DNA of 64,000 nucleotides from Vanilla planifolia (lineage: Eukaryota; Streptophyta; Magnoliopsida; Asparagales; Orchidaceae): the NCBI GenBank assembly GCA_023846275.1, contig JAIUJO010000295.1, positions 62,001 through 126,000 on the forward strand, written 5' to 3'. Shown piece after piece: positions 38,869-52,800 of this stretch. A program made the position numbers and the translations under genes. The notes under the pieces were generated by a model. The model did not search any database. It was not told the origin of the DNA and saw only the letters and a list, made by a program, of their open reading frames with translations. Numbering within the stretch: the stretch's first letter is position 1; each line of letters opens with the position of its first letter.

Positions 38869-38965
38869 ATCCTACCATGCCCTACCCTATCCTACTTTAC
38901 CTTACCATACCCTACCCTACCTTACCCTACCCTACCCTACCCTATCCTATCTTATCCTATCCTAC
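38869..38965 (-). repeat. CCCTA block
   Basis: About 19 consecutive units of CCCTA with variants (CCTTA, CCATA, CCTAT). It lies between CTCTA units on both sides. The unit resembles a plant telomere repeat shortened by two bases (CCCTA versus CCCTAAA), but the period is 5 throughout, so this is not a telomere. Confidence 0.9.
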
Positions 38966-39240
38966 TATACTCTAATATATTCTATTCTACTCTAGCCAAC
39001 CCTAGCCTAGCCTAGCCTAACCAAGCTCTATTCTACTTCACTTTATTTTACTCTACTCAACTTTACTCCACTCTACTCTACTCTACTCTAATATACTCTA
39101 TTCTACTCTACGACACTCTACTATAGCATAGCTTAGCCTAGCCTACCCAAACCTTGCTCTATTCTACTATACTATATGCTACTCTACATTACTCTGCCCG
39201 ACCCTATGCTACCCTACGCTATTGTACTCTACTCCACCTT

Positions 39241-39300
39241 ACTCTCTTATTCTCTCCTCTCTATTCCTCTCCTCTACTCTCCTCTACTCTTCTCTACTTT
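39241..39300 (-). repeat. CTCCT (AGAGG complement) pyrimidine block
   Basis: A TCTCCTCTCTATTCCTCTCC-like patch, the complement of the AGAGG patches on the left. It shows that this sub-family occurs in both polarity domains. Confidence 0.75.
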
Positions 39301-39702
39301 TCTCTACTCTACTGTACTATGATTTGCTCTACTCTACTCTACTTTGTTTTTCTCTGCCCTACACTTCTCTACTCTACTCTACTTTACTCAACTCTACTCT
39401 AACTTTTCCTACCCTAACTTACCCTACCCTACCTTACCCTACCCTATCCTATGCTACTATACTCTACTCTACTCTAATTTACTCTATTTTACTCGACTTT
39501 AATCTACTCTACTCTACTCTACTTTAGCCTAAGCTAGCCTAGCCAAGCATAGCCTATGTTAGCCTAGCCTAGCCTTGCCAAACTTAGCTATACTCTACAC
39601 GACTCTGCTATGCTATACTCAACTCTACTAAACTCAACTCTGCTCTACACTACTCGACTCTACTCTTCCCAACCCTACTCTACTCTATTCTACTCTAACC
39701 TA

Positions 39703-39782
39703 CTGTACCCTACCTTACCCTACACTACCCTACCCTACCTTACCTACCCTACTTTATCCTACCATACCCTACTCTACCCTAC
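39703..39782 (-). repeat. CCCTA block
   Basis: A run of CCCTA/CCTTA/CCATA units of about 80 bp within CTCTA units. Another shorter block sits at 39407-39450 and ends in the recurrent CCTATGCTACT junction. Confidence 0.85.
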
Positions 39783-40811
39783 TCTTGTCAACTTTACTCT
39801 ACTAAATTCTACTCTACTTTGGCCTAGGCTTGCCTAGCATAGCCAAGCTTAGCCTAGGATTACTTAGCCTAGCCTAGTCTAGCTTAACCTAGCTCTACTC
39901 TACTCAAATCTACTATACTCTTCTCTATTATACTCTACTCTACCATATTCTATCTTAGCTTATCTTATCTTAGCCAAGCCTAGCCTAGCATAGCTTAACT
40001 TAGCCTAGCCTAGCAAACCTCTTCTCTGCTCTACTTTACTCGACTTTATAATATTATACTGAACTATACTCTTCCCTTACTGACCCTACCCTGTCCTGTC
40101 CTACCTTACCAAACCCTTTTCATCTCTACTTTACCACAACCTACTCTACTCTACTCTACTCTAATCTACTATATTCTACTCTACTTTATTGCATTCTACT
40201 CTAGCCTAGCCTAACCTAACCTACCCCTACTTAGCCTTGCCTAGCATAGCCTAACCTTACTCTACTCCACTCCACTGTACTCTGCTTAACTGTACTCTAC
40301 TCTACTCTAGTCAACTCTACTAACCTGTACTCTACTTTACTATACTCTACTCTACCCTACTATACTACTCTACTCTAACCTACCATACCTCACCCCACCC
40401 TATGCCACCTGACGTTACTCTACTCTATTTTGCTTATGTCTAGTCTATTCTACTCTACTTTGCTATACTCTACCCTACTATAGCCTACCCCAACCTATCT
40501 TACCCTGTGCTACTCTACTCTACTCTACTCAACTCTACTCTACTCAACTCTACACTACTCTACTTAACTCTACTCTACCTAACTCTACTCTACTCTATTA
40601 TACTCTAGTCTTCTTTGTCTTACATTACTTTACTCTATTATACTCTACTTTACTATGCACTACTGTACTCTACTCCGTTCTACTAAAATCTACTCTACTT
40701 TACTATACTATACTATACTCTACACTACTCTACTCTTGTTTACCTTAGCCTAGTCCAAGCCTAGCCTAGCATATTTTAACACTACTTTAATATACTCTAC
40801 TCTACTCTACC

Positions 40812-40895
40812 TAACCCTACTCTATCATTATCCTATCATGCCTTATCTTACCCAACCCTAACCTACCCTACACTACCCTACCTTACTCTCCCCTA
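40812..40895 (-). repeat. CCCTA block
   Basis: Mixed CCCTA, TCCTA and CCTTA units, with TCATG interruptions, between CTCTA stretches. Confidence 0.75.
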
Positions 40896-41420
40896 CTCTA
40901 ATCTATTCTACTCTACTCTACTCTGCTATACTCTACTCTAACTTACCCTACCCTAAATAATCCTAGGCTTGCTCTACTCAACTCAACTCTACTCTATCAT
41001 ACTGTAGCCTAACCTAGCCTAGCATAGTGTAGCTTAGCAAAGCATAGGTTTATCATATTCTACACCATTGTACTTTGCTCTACTCTACTCTTTCTTACCC
41101 TATACTTCTCTACTTTTCTCTACTCTACTCAACTATTCTAGACTCAACTCTTCTCTACTCTACTCCACTCTACTCTGCTCTACTAAGATTTGCTCTTCTC
41201 TACTCTATTCTACTCTACTCTACTTTACTCTACTCTATTCTACTATACTCTACTTTACTCCACTCTATTCTACCTTACCCTACCCTATGCTACTCTACTC
41301 TACTATACTCTACTCTATTCTACTGTACTCTCCTCTAGCATACTCTAGCCAAGCCTAACCTAGCCTAGCCTAATTTAGCTCTGCTATACTCTAGTCTACT
41401 CTACTCTACTCAACACTATT

Positions 41421-41470
41421 TTACCCTACCTTACCTTGCCCTACCTTACCCTGTCGTACCCTCGTTACCT
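41421..41470 (-). repeat. CCCTA block
   Basis: About ten CCCTA/CCTTA/CCTTG units, followed by CTCGA and CTCTA units. A further block of the same kind is at 41622-41688, again ending in TATGCTACTCT. Confidence 0.75.
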
Positions 41471-42897
41471 TACTCGACTCTTCTCTACTCTAGCCTACTT
41501 AAGCCTATCCTATTCTAACCAAGTGTAGCCTTCTTAGCCTAGCCTAATTGAGCTCTACTATACCCTACTCTACTCTACTATACTCTACTTTATTATACTC
41601 CACTCTACTCTACTCTACTCTATCCTACTCAACCCTACCCTACCATACCCTACCAAATGATACTATACCTACCCTACCCTACCTTATGCTACTCTCCTCT
41701 ACTCAACTCAACTATACTTTACTCTACTCTATTCTACTCTATTCTAGCTTATCCTTCCCTACCCATGCCTAGCCTAGCCTTGCCTAACCTTTCTTTTCCT
41801 AGCTTAGCCTAACCTAACCTAGCTCTGCTTTATAATGATCTATGCTACTCTACTATACTCTATTCTACTTTAGCTTAGCCTAGCCTAACATTATTCTACT
41901 CTACTCTACTCTACCTTGCCCTATATTACCCTATCCTATCTTATGCTGTTCTACTCTATTCTACTCTAACATACACCACACTACTCTACTCTACTCCATT
42001 ATACTCTAACCAACCAAAGCTTTGCCTAGCCTAGCCAAGCCTAGCCTTCCCTAGTCTTGTTAAGCCTAACCTAGCCTAGCCTAACCAAGCTTAATTCTAC
42101 TCCACTCTACTCCACATTACTCTACTTTATTCTACTCTACTTTACTCTACTCTACTCTACTATACTCTACTCTACTCTATTCTACTCTACTCTATCCTAT
42201 TATATGTTACTCTACTCTACTATACTCTTATCAATTTTACTCTACTCTACACTACTCTAAGTAACTCTATTTTACTCAACTCAAATCTACTCTACACTAC
42301 TCTACTCTGCTATACTCTACTCTACCCTAATCTACTCTATTCTACTCTACTCTACTCTATTCCTCTCTACTTTACTCTACTCTACCATACTCTATTATAC
42401 TCTACTCTACTTTACTCTACTCTACTCTTTTTTACTCTAATCTAATCTATTTCACACAATTTTAGCTTAGCCTAGCCTAACCCTACCAAGCCTTACTATA
42501 CTTTTTTATTCTCTACTTTACTATATTCTACTCTACACTTCTCTAATCTAGCTTAACCTAACATATTGTAGCCTAGCTAACTCTAAGCTACTCTACTATA
42601 CTCTACTTCACTCTATTATACTATAGCTTAGCTTAGCCTGGCCAACAACTACTCTACTCTACTTTACACTACCCTACTATACTCTGCTCTTCTCTACTCT
42701 ACTCTGCTCTTCCCTACTCTGCTCTACTCTGCTCGTCTCTTCTCTACTTTACTCTAGCTTAGCTTGACCAAGCATAGCATAGCCTAACCTAACCTAACCT
42801 AACTTTGTCTTGCCTAACTCTACTCCACTATACTCTATTCTAGTATAGCCTAGCCTTGTCTAACCTCGCCTAACTTGACTTTACTTTACTCTACTCT

Positions 42898-42990
42898 ACC
42901 CAAACCTACCCTACCTTACCTTACAATACTAAACATTACCATGCCCTAACATAACCTACCCTTCCCTATCTTACCCTATCCTAACCTATG
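42898..42990 (-). repeat. CCCTA block
   Basis: CCCTA/CCTTA units with a degenerate centre (ACAATACTAAACATTACC), ending in CCTATGCTACTCTAC. A neighbouring block occupies about 43165-43265. Confidence 0.75.
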
Positions 42991-45730
42991 CTACTCTACA
43001 CTACTCAACTCTATTGTACTCTACTTTGCTCTACTCTAGCCTAACATAGCCTTGCCAAACAAAGCCTAACCTAGCCTAGCCTAGCCTTGCTTAGCCTTAC
43101 CTAGCCTAACATAGCCAAACCTAGCTCTACTCTACTATACATTCCTTTACTCTACTCTACTCTACTATACCCCACCCTACCATATACTATCCTACTCTAC
43201 TCTACCCTACTCTATCTTATCTTAGCCACCCTTCTCTACCCTACCCTACCCTATGTTACTCTATCCTATTTTATTATACTCAACTCTACTTTGCTCTACT
43301 CTAATTTAGCGTAACCTAACCCAAAATTACATAGCCTGGCCTAGCTTAACCTAGCCTTCTACTGCTCTACTTTGCTTTACTCTATTGTATTCTAATCTAG
43401 CTTTGCCTATACTAGCCTAACATTATTTTACTCTACTCTAATCTACTCTACTCTACTCTACTATATTCTTCTCTACTTTATTCTAATCTTTTCTATTCTA
43501 CTCTACTCTATCCTACCATAGCCTAGTCTAGCCTTATCTTACTTAACCTAACTTAGTATAGTGTAGCCTTACTCTACTCTACTCTACTCTACCTTAGGCT
43601 AGCCTAACATAATGTTGCCCAGCCAAGCCTAGCTCTATGCAACTCTACTCTATTATACTTTAGCCTAACCTAGCATTACTCTACTCTTCTTATTAACTCT
43701 GCTCTACACTTCTCTACTCTCTTCTCTTTTATTCTATTTTGCTACTCTCTCAACTACCATTCTCTTATTGGCTCTACTCTGCTTTGCTCTATTCTACTCT
43801 ACACTACTCTACTCTATTTTGTTATACTCTACTTTGCTCTGCTCTACTCTGCTTTACTCTATTATACTTTACTCTAGCCTAGCCTAGGCTAGCTTAGCCT
43901 AATCTAACTTAACCAAGCTTAGCTCAGGCCAACCTTACTCTACTCCGCTCTACTCTACTCTATTTTACTCTACTCTACTTTACTCAAGTCTATTCTACTC
44001 TACTCTACTTTACTATATTTTATTTTATTCTAGCTTAGTCTAACCTAATTTAGGCCTATGCTACTCTATTCTACTTTATTCTAATTTAGGCCTGGCATTA
44101 TTTTATTCTACTCTACTATACTCTTCTCTACTCTACTCGACTTTACCCTACTCTATTCTACTCTACTCAACCCTTCTCTAGCCTAGCCTAACCTAGCCTA
44201 ACTTAATCTAACCTTGCCTAAACTAACCCAGCCTTACTCTTCTCTACTCTGCTCTACACTACACCACTTTTCTTTACTCTACTTTCTTCTATTCGAGCTT
44301 AACCTTGTCTAACGTGGCTCTATCCTACTCTACTCCACTCTACTCTACTCTAGCCTAAGCTAGCCTAGCCTAACCTAACATTATTTCACTCTACTAAAAT
44401 TTACTCTACTCTACTCTAGCCTATCCTAGAATAGCATTGCCTAGCCTAGCCTAACCTAGCTTAGCCTAACCTAACTTTACTCTACTTTATTTTACTCTAT
44501 TCTACTCTACTCTAGCTTAACCTAGCCAAACATAACCCAACCTAGCCTAGCCTTATGCTACTCTGCTTTACTTTACATTAGCTAAGCCTAGCCTAGCACT
44601 ATGCATCTCTATTTTACTCTACTCTACTGCTTTTTTACTATTCTCTATTCTATTTTAATCTATTCTAATCTACTCTACTCTATCCTATCCTAGCTTAGCC
44701 TAACTTAGCTTAGCCTAGCCTAACTTAGCCTTACATAACCTTACTGTACTCAACTCTACTATACTCTACTTTACTCTATTACACTCTATTCAAACATAGC
44801 CTAGTCGTATCCTAGCCAAACTAAGCTTTATTTTATTCTACTATACTCTATACACTTTATTATGCTCTAGCCTAGCCTAACCTAACACTACTCTACTATA
44901 CTCTACTCTCTTATGCTCTGCTCTACTTTCCTCTACTTTACTTTGCTCTAGATTTCTCTACTCTATTCTACTTTGCCTTACTCTACTTTACACTTTTCTA
45001 CTCTACTCTTCTCTACTCTTTTCTACTTCGCTCTACTTTGCTTTGCTCAGCTTCACCCTATTCTACTCTACTCTACTCTACTATACTCTACTCTAGCCTT
45101 GCCTAGCTTGGCCAAACTTAACCTAGCCTTACTCTTTTCTACTCTACTCTACTATACTTTTTTCTAATCTATATATTAAGCTTAACATTGCCTTATGCTA
45201 CTTTACTCTGCTTTAGCTTAGGCTAGCTTAGCCAAACTTAGGATTATTTTATTATACATTACTCTACTCTACTTTGCTCTACTCTACTCTACTCTAACCT
45301 AATCTACTCTACTCTATCCTATCCTACTTTAGCTTAGCCTAGCCTAGCCTCACTCTACTGTACTCTACTCTATTCTACTCTATTCTATCATACTTTATTG
45401 TACTATACTCTTGCTTAGCCTTAGTTAAACATAGATAGCCTAGCCCTATGCTACTCCACACAGCTCTATTTCACTCTATTATACTCTACTCTATCTTAAC
45501 ACTACTCTACGCTACTCTACTTTACTCTATTTTGCTCTACTCTACTTTGCCCAACTTTGCTCAACTCTACTCTACTCTACTCTACTCTCCTTTGCTCTAA
45601 AGCTTAGGCTAGCCTAGCATATTCCAACCTAACCTAGACCTGACTAACTCGACTCTAGTCTACTCTACCTTAACTTAGCCTAGTATAGCCTTGCCTAACC
45701 TAGCCTAACCTAACTCTACTCTACTCTACT

Positions 45731-45831
45731 CTACCCTACCCAACCCTACCTTACCCTATCGCACCCTACCTTACTATGCCCTACACTACCCAATCCTACC
45801 ATACCTTTCCTAACCCTTCCCTACCCTACCC
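45731..45831 (-). repeat. CCCTA block
   Basis: About 20 CCCTA-type units (with CCCAA, CGCAC and CCTTT variants) between CTCTA stretches. Confidence 0.85.
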
Positions 45832-46074
45832 TACTCTACTCGAGTCTACTCTGCTCAGCACTACTCTACTCTACTGTACTTTACTATACAATACTTTACT
45901 CTACTCTAGCCTACCCTAGCCTAACCTACCTAGCCTAGCCTTACTTAGCCTAGCCTAGCCTAGGCTAATGTACCTCTACTCTACCCTACTCTTCTCTTCT
46001 CTACTCTACTCTACTCAAATCTACCTTACTCTAGCCTAACCAAGCCTAGCCTTGCCTAACCTAGCTCAACTCTA

Positions 46075-46456
46075 CTATATTCTACCCTACCCTACCCTAT
46101 CCTATCATACCTTACCCTACCTTATGCTACTCTACCCTACCATACCCTAATCAACCATACTATACTCTACTCGACTCTACTCTAGCCTACCTCAGCCTTA
46201 TCTAATCTGGCCTAACCTGGCCTAGCCTTTCTTAGTCTAGCCTAGACCAATCAAGCTCTACTCAACTCTACTCTACTCTACCCTCCCCTACCCTATCATA
46301 CCCTATCCTCCGTTACGCTACTCTGTCCTACCCTACCCTAATCTACCATACTCTACTCTACTTGACTCTACTTTAGCCTACCATAGCCTTACTTAATCTG
46401 GCCTAACGTAACCAAGCCTTTCTTAGTCTAGCCTAGACCAATCAAGCTCTACTCAA
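46075..46456 (-). repeat. Tandem duplication, period about 191 bp
   Basis: A module running CTCTA, CCCTA block, CTCTA, then GCCTA with the unusual string CCTTTCTTAGTCTAGCCTAG followed by ACCAATCAAGCTCTACTCAA is present twice. The GACCAATCAAG anchor lies at 46245 and 46436. The rest of the order (AATCTGGCCTAAC, CTCGACTCTA or CTTGACTCTA) is shared. A third, partial CCCTA block follows at about 46488-46570. Confidence 0.85.
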
Positions 46457-47562
46457 CACTACTTTACTCTACTCTACTCTACCTTACTCTACCCTTCCCT
46501 ACCCTATCCTATCATATCCAACTTTACCTTACCCTACCCCTCCTTGCCAAACCCTACCTTACTAAATGCTACTACACTCTACTCTATTTTAGCCCACCCT
46601 AGCCTAGCATAGCCAAACTCATCTCAACTCTACTCTACTCTAGTCTAACCCAGCCTAGCCAAGCTTAGCTTTATGCTATTCTACTCAACTCAACTTTACT
46701 ATATTATACTCTAGCCTGGTCTAGTACTACTCTACTCTACACTACTCTACTCTACTCTTCTCATCTCTACTCTATTCTGCTCTACTCTACTCTACTCTAC
46801 TCTACTCTACTTTACTTAGCCAAGCCGAGCTTAGCTCTATTATACTCTAATCTTCTCTATTCTACTCTCCTCTACCCTACCCTAACTTACTCTTCCCAAT
46901 CATTCAATATTTTATACCTTACCCTACCCTATATTATGGTACGATACATTACTCTGCACTACTCTACTCTACTCTACTCTACCCTACTCTACTCTACTCT
47001 ACTTTTCTTTACTCTTCTCTTCTCTACTTTACTCTAATCTAGTCTACTCTACTCTACTATGCTATACTCTACTCTACTCTAATCTTATCTACTATAATCT
47101 AATCTACTCTACTCTACTCTGGCCTATTATAACCTAGCTTAGCCTTAGTCTACTCTACTATACTATACTCTACTCTACTCTACTCTAGCATAGCTTCACA
47201 TTGTTTAGCCTGGGAAATTCGATGCTACTTTGCCTAACTCTACTTCAATCTACTAAGCTGTATCCTAGCTTAGCTCAGCATAACTCTACTCCACTCTACT
47301 CTTCTCTACTCTATTATAACCTACTCTTTCGTCCTCTACTCTGTTGTGATCTTCTCTCCTCCACTCTAGCTTACCTTAACCATGTCTAGCTTAGTTTTTC
47401 CTAGCATAACCTAACCTAGACTAGCCCCACTCTACTCTACTTTACCAAAGTCTACTCTACTCCACTCTACTCTACCCTACTCTAGTCAAGAATCGCGTAG
47501 CCTAGCCTAACCTTACTTATCCTAACTCTACTCTACTCTACTCAGCTTGACCATACCTAACT

Positions 47563-47625
47563 ATGCCCTATCCTACCCTTCCCTACTTTACCCTCCCCTA
47601 CACTATCATTCCCTACCCACTTTAC
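47563..47625 (-). repeat. CCCTA block
   Basis: TGCCCTATCCTACCCTTCCC-type units of about 60 bp between CTCTA stretches. Confidence 0.75.
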
Positions 47626-48150
47626 TCTGCTCTATTCTATTCTTCTCTACTCTAGTTTACTCTAACAATTCTTACCATAGCCTAGCCTAATGTAGCTCTA
47701 CTCTACTCTCCCCTGCTATACTCTACTCTATCCTAGTCCAGCTTAACCTAACATTCTCTACTCTACTTTACTCGACTCCACTCTACTCTACTCTACTATA
47801 CTCTACCTTACTCTACTCTACTCTACTCTACTCTACTCCACTCTAAACTACTCTACTTTAATTTACTCTACTCTATTCTACTTGACTCTACTTTACTATA
47901 CTTCATTTTACTCTACTATACTCTAATCTACTTTACTCTACTCTACTTTACATTACTCTACTCATCTTTACTCTACTCTACTCAACTCTACTTTTCTCTA
48001 CTCTACTCTATACTACTATACTCTACTCTACTGTACTATACTCTATCATAGCCCAGCCTAGCCTAGCCTAACCAAGCTCTAATCTACTCTACTTTACTCT
48101 AGTCTACCCCACTACTAAAACGTATACTATCTTGTGCTACTCTACTATAC

Positions 48151-48204
48151 TCTCTTTTCCTCTTTCCTCTGCTCTGCTCTCTCTGCTCTCTCTGCTCTCC
48201 TCTA
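48151..48204 (-). repeat. CTCTG/CTCCT pyrimidine block
   Basis: A TTTCCTCTGCTCTGCTCTCT-like patch in which the usual A of CTCTA is replaced. It is immediately followed by a GCTTAAGCTAGCC block. A CTCCT patch lies nearby at 48325-48352. Confidence 0.7.
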
Positions 48205-51200
48205 GCTTAAGCTAGCCTAACCTAGCTCTACTCTACTCTACTCTGCTCTACTCTAACCACTCAATTCAACCCCACCCTATCCTATCTTATTTTATGCTAT
48301 GCCACTTTACTGTATTCTACTCTACTCCCCTCTCCTCTCCTCTCATCTTCTCTACTCTGCTATGTTTTACACTTCTTTGCTCTGCTCTGTATCGCTCTGC
48401 ACTACTCTGCTATATATTACTCTACTCTACTATACCCGACTCTACTGTATCCTATCCTACCCTACTCTATGCTACTCTACTCTACACTACTCTACTCTAC
48501 TCTACTCTATTCTACTCTACTCTACTGTACTCTATTATATGCTAGCCTACTTTAGCCTAGCCTTACCTAGCCTAGCTAGGATATCTTAACCTAGCCTAGC
48601 TTAACCTAACCTTACTCTGTTCAACACTACTCTACACTACTCTAGCCTAACTTAGCCTAAGATAACTAGCTGAGCCTAATCTTATGCTACTCTACTCTAC
48701 TTTACTCTATTATACTATTGCTTAGCTTAGCCTAGCCTAGCACTACTTTACTCTACTCTACTATTCTGTACTCTATTCTAATCTAATTTACCTTATTCTT
48801 CTCTACCCTATCTTATCTTAACCTAAATCAGCCTAGCTTAGCCCATGCAAACCTAGCATTGCCTTACTCTACTCAACCCTACTATACTCTACACTCTACT
48901 ATACTCTATCATAGTCGAACATAACATAGCAAAGCCTAGCCAATCTTAGATTTAATCTATTCTACTCTACTTTACTTTACTATATTATACTCTAGCCTAG
49001 CCTAGCCTTACTTAGCACTACTATAGTCTCATATGCTCTTCGTTTCTCTATACTTATCTAATATACTCTACTTTGCTCTACTCTACTTTACAATGCTCTA
49101 TTATGCTTTTCTCTTCTCTATTATGCTCTGCTCTACTCCACTCTACTCCACTCTTCTCTTCTCTACTCTGCTCTAATCTATTTTGCTCTACTCTACTCTT
49201 CTCTATTCTAATCTACTCTATAATATTCTACTCTAACCTAGCCTAGCCTAGCATAACTTAACTTAGCATAACCTAACTTAGCCAAACCTAACCTAGCCAT
49301 ACTCTTCTCTACTCTACTCTACTCTATTATACTCTACTCTACTTTATTCTTATCTAGACTAGCTTAACATAATGTAGCCTACACCATTCTCTTCTTTAGC
49401 CTAGGCTAACATAGCTTAACTTAGCAATATTTTACTCTACTTTACTCTACTCAACTTTGCTCTACTCTACTCTGCTCTAGCTTACCAAAACAAAGCTTAG
49501 CCTAGCTTAACCTTGCCTAACCTAACTTAGCCTAGCCTAGCCTTATTCTACTCTACTATATTCTATTCTACTCCCCTTTACTCTACTCTAATCTAATCAA
49601 CTCTACTCTACTCTCCCCTAACCTAACGTAGCCTAGCCTTACTCTACTCCACTGTACTTTACCCTACTCAACTATGCTCTACTCTACTCTAGCCTAGCTT
49701 ACTCGAATATAGCATAGACTAGCTATGCTTAGCCCCATGGTACTCTACTCTACTTTATTATACTCTTGCCTAGCCTAACACTACTCTATTCTACTCTACT
49801 CCACTCAGTTTTGCTTTGCTCTGATCTACTCTACACTGCTATACTCTGCTCTACACTACTCTGCTCTTCTCTACTCTACTCTGCTTTACTCTGCTCTACT
49901 TTATTTTGGGCTGCTCTACACTACTATGCTCTATTTTACTCTACTTTATTCTACTCTACTTTACTGTTATGTTTCTTAATCTTCATGCATCTCTTACTTA
50001 ACACCATAATTTGTATCACAAATGGCAATTTTCATTACAAAAGGATTTAATTTAAAAAATAATACCTTTTAAAGATAAAAACATTTTTAAAATTTTTATT
50101 AGATTTTTTATTACTGAGAGAAAACATTCAAAAAAATTCAAAAAATTATTTAATCTATAAAAAATATAAAAAATATTTTGTGAATGTTTTTAATAATTTT
50201 AAAATCTATGACTATGTGATGTAGATATTGTCATTTAAGTTTATTCTTAAAGATAATTTTGAATGAAAAATTTATTAACAAATAAAAGTTTTAAAATGTA
50301 TTTTTTAAAATTAATAAAAAAAAGTTTATATATTTAATAAATTTATTGTGTATAGCCACTTCATAAAATAGTTATATTTAAAAATGAATAAAATACTTCT
50401 TACTTTTTAAAAAAAATCGCTTTCTTTCATTATTTTTTAAGGATAAAATTATTATTTATTTTGGTCAAACTATGTTTTAATTTTTTAATTAAAAAAACTT
50501 AACAATGTGCTTATTAAAGTGTATAATTAGACTTTTAAAAATTATTTTTAATATGATAAATATCATCTTAAATTGTGATTAAACAAATGCAATATTTTAA
50601 TAAATCAAAGTATTTTTAGACTAAACAATAATAATTAAATTTTCTATTTCAATTTATTACCTCTTTTCTTATAATATAAATATACTTTATATAAAGTAAA
50701 ATGAGGTCTATTAGATCATAGAAATGTAAAGTGATGACACTAATTATTTATATATTTTTATCCTTTTAGTTTAAGGTAAATAAGTTATAATAATATTAGG
50801 CATATTTTAATTTGTTAGTTAGAATGATGATCTTTAGGTTTCTAGTTGCTTATATATTTACACGTTATGTTATTATTGTTTTCTTTTGTTTGTATATTAA
50901 TGACTTGTTTGAAGTTTATTCTTTATGTTTTAGGAGCATAAAGTTTCAAGATATTATAATTTTATCTATAATTTTTTATAACAATCATTAAAAAAAATTT
51001 CAAACTAAAATAAAATTGTAATCCAAAAGAACATTATATATACCAACTTTAAAATTTCTCCAAAATATATATCATTATTATTAGTTAATTCATATTTTTT
51101 AAAAAAATATGTAAAATTATCATACAAAAAAACTATTATCTCCATTTATAATTTTTTATTTTTAAATTCAAATATTAAAATATTAATTTATATATTAAAA

Positions 51201-51659
51201 ATTTTAAAAAATAAATATTATTTGTATATAATAAATTTAATATATTCATATAATACTTATGTTTTAAATCAAATCAAAATTAAAAGTTTTTACTATGAGT
51301 AATGAATATAAATTTCTTTTTAGCAACTAAAATGTTTTTTGTAAGCATGAATTACTATTATTTTAACATGAAAAACAAGAAGGAGAAACCATTTTAATGA
51401 TAAAATTTACGTTCTTTTATTTTGTTATTTTCCATGAACTAGTAAAATTTACCAATAATATTATATATTTATTTATAAATTTTATTTAAATATGATTATA
51501 TCTACAAAATGTTAAGCAAAAAAATAGATTTGAAAATTCAATTATTCCATATTTTATACTTCGAAAATAAACAAAAACCCTTTGAACAAATATTCTACAT
51601 ATTTGTCTATTGGTTTGAAAATGTGACAATACTTATTCTAAGTAAAAGAATATAAAACA

Positions 51660-52110
51660 AATTATGTAGATGTCAAAAACTAAGAAAACTCATGCATTAA
51701 CCATCATTGAATTTTTCTCAAATTTCATAATTTTGATGGTGAATATTTTTGTGAAAGTTGCATAAATTGTATCATATGAAAAAATATAAAATAATTAACG
51801 CTTTAGAATTTGCAAATTTTAAATAATTATTAACAAACTATGAGATATTTTTTCTCTTTGTCTCCCATAATGAAAAAGTTTTTACCATGGGAGCAAATGC
51901 ATAAAAAATTTAAAAATAACAAAATAGAGCAAAAATCATGAGCTAACCATAATTTCATAAAAAGTTATAATTTGGAAGGCTACTAATTTTGTGGCTATTC
52001 TATAAAGCATATTATGCAAAAAACCATCACGTAATCAACAACATGAAATGTGCAACTATTTTAGTAATAAATGACAATTAATAAACCACTAAAACTATTA
52101 GAAATATTTG
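51660..52110. repeat. Diverged tandem repeat, period about 247 bp, two copies
   Basis: Bases from about 51680 to 51845 align with about 51925 to 52095. Shared landmarks in order are CATGCATTAACCAT / CATGAGCTAACCAT (51691, 51937), ATAATTTTG / ATAATTTGG, TTTTGTGAAAGTTGCATAAA / TTTTGTGGCTATTCTATAAA, TAATTAACGC / TAATCAACAA, and ATTAACAAACTATG / ATTAATAAACCACT (about 51828, 52076). The copies are much diverged. The region may be a small relic of an AT-rich satellite. Confidence 0.55.
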
Positions 52111-52639
52111 TCTACTTTTTTATTTTAAATATTTTTAATTTTATTTTCTTCAGAAATTTTTTTTTAATTTTTTTATCAATGCACTATCATAAAAAATAAA
52201 ATAAAAGCAAACATTGAAATATTTAATTTTTCTAAAAGATATATTATTACTGTTAGTTAAATTATATTCATTAACTTTATTTTTTTAAATATAAAGATTA
52301 ATTTACTTCTTAAATAATAAAGGAATCTAATGGTTTGAGAAAAGTATCAAATCTAAGTGTGATTTAATAAATATTTATATAAAACTAAGACATATTATAC
52401 TTATTTTAATAAATAATAGTTTATATTAAATTTTTTAATTTTTTAATTTTGAAAATAAATTTTCTTTATATTTATTTGTTTTGTCTTTAATTATAAAATA
52501 AAAGACAAAATATTAATTTATATAATAAAAATAACAAACTAAAATATTATTTTGTATATGAATAACATAATATATTTGATTACTCATGCTAAAAAAATTT
52601 AAATTAATTTTTTTTACATGAGTGTTATTGAATGTATAA

Positions 52640-52658
52640 TTTGTTACCAATTTATGTG

Positions 52659-52700
<42 letters not shown>

Positions 52701-52730
52701 AAAGATTAATGTGTATATATATATATATAT
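52640..52730. repeat. (AT)n microsatellites
   Basis: An AT run lies at about 52665-52693 and a second at about 52714-52730, separated by ACACACAAAAGATTAATGTG. A related, shorter AT run sits in the right arm of the inverted repeat (about 53323-53336). Minus-strand Tyr/Ile-rich open frames here are artefacts of the AT repeat. Confidence 0.9.
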
Positions 52731-52800
52731 AAAACATCAATGTATCGTACATTAAACATAAAGATTAACATTATAAAATATAATCTTTAAAATTATATAT
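52696..52800 (+). repeat. Inverted repeat, left arm
   Basis: About 105 bp from ACACAAAAGATTAATGTGTA to ATCTTTAAAATTATATAT. It is the reverse complement of 53252-53354 apart from a handful of substitutions and the length of the AT run; a stretch including CAATGTATCGTACATTAAAC is identical. Homology stops sharply at 52800. Confidence 0.92.

Larger units (their letters stand above)
36859..49972 (-). repeat. Right array, first part (same satellite in inverted polarity)
   Basis: About 13 kb where the plus strand carries the reverse complement of the left array: CTCTA stretches alternating with GCCTA/ACCTA stretches. Blocks of CCCTA units appear from about 38.7 kb onward. A recurrent module of about 75 bp is recognisable (see findings). 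The junction between GCCTA and CTCTA stretches is often CCTAACCTAGCTCTACTC, the complement of the left-array junction. I saw no genes. Plus-strand open frames of 60-100 codons are stop-free CTCTA runs ending where GCCTA supplies TAG. Confidence 0.97.

Noticed and set aside
38869..38965. Interstitial telomere (CCCTAAA) candidate
   Set aside because: The repeat period is 5, not 7, and I found no consecutive CCCTAAA units. CCCTA grades into CTCTA and ACCTA neighbours.
52513..52752. 79-codon minus-strand frame rich in Tyr and Ile
   Set aside because: The frame is carried by the (AT)n microsatellites and AT-rich flank; no domain and no conserved start context.
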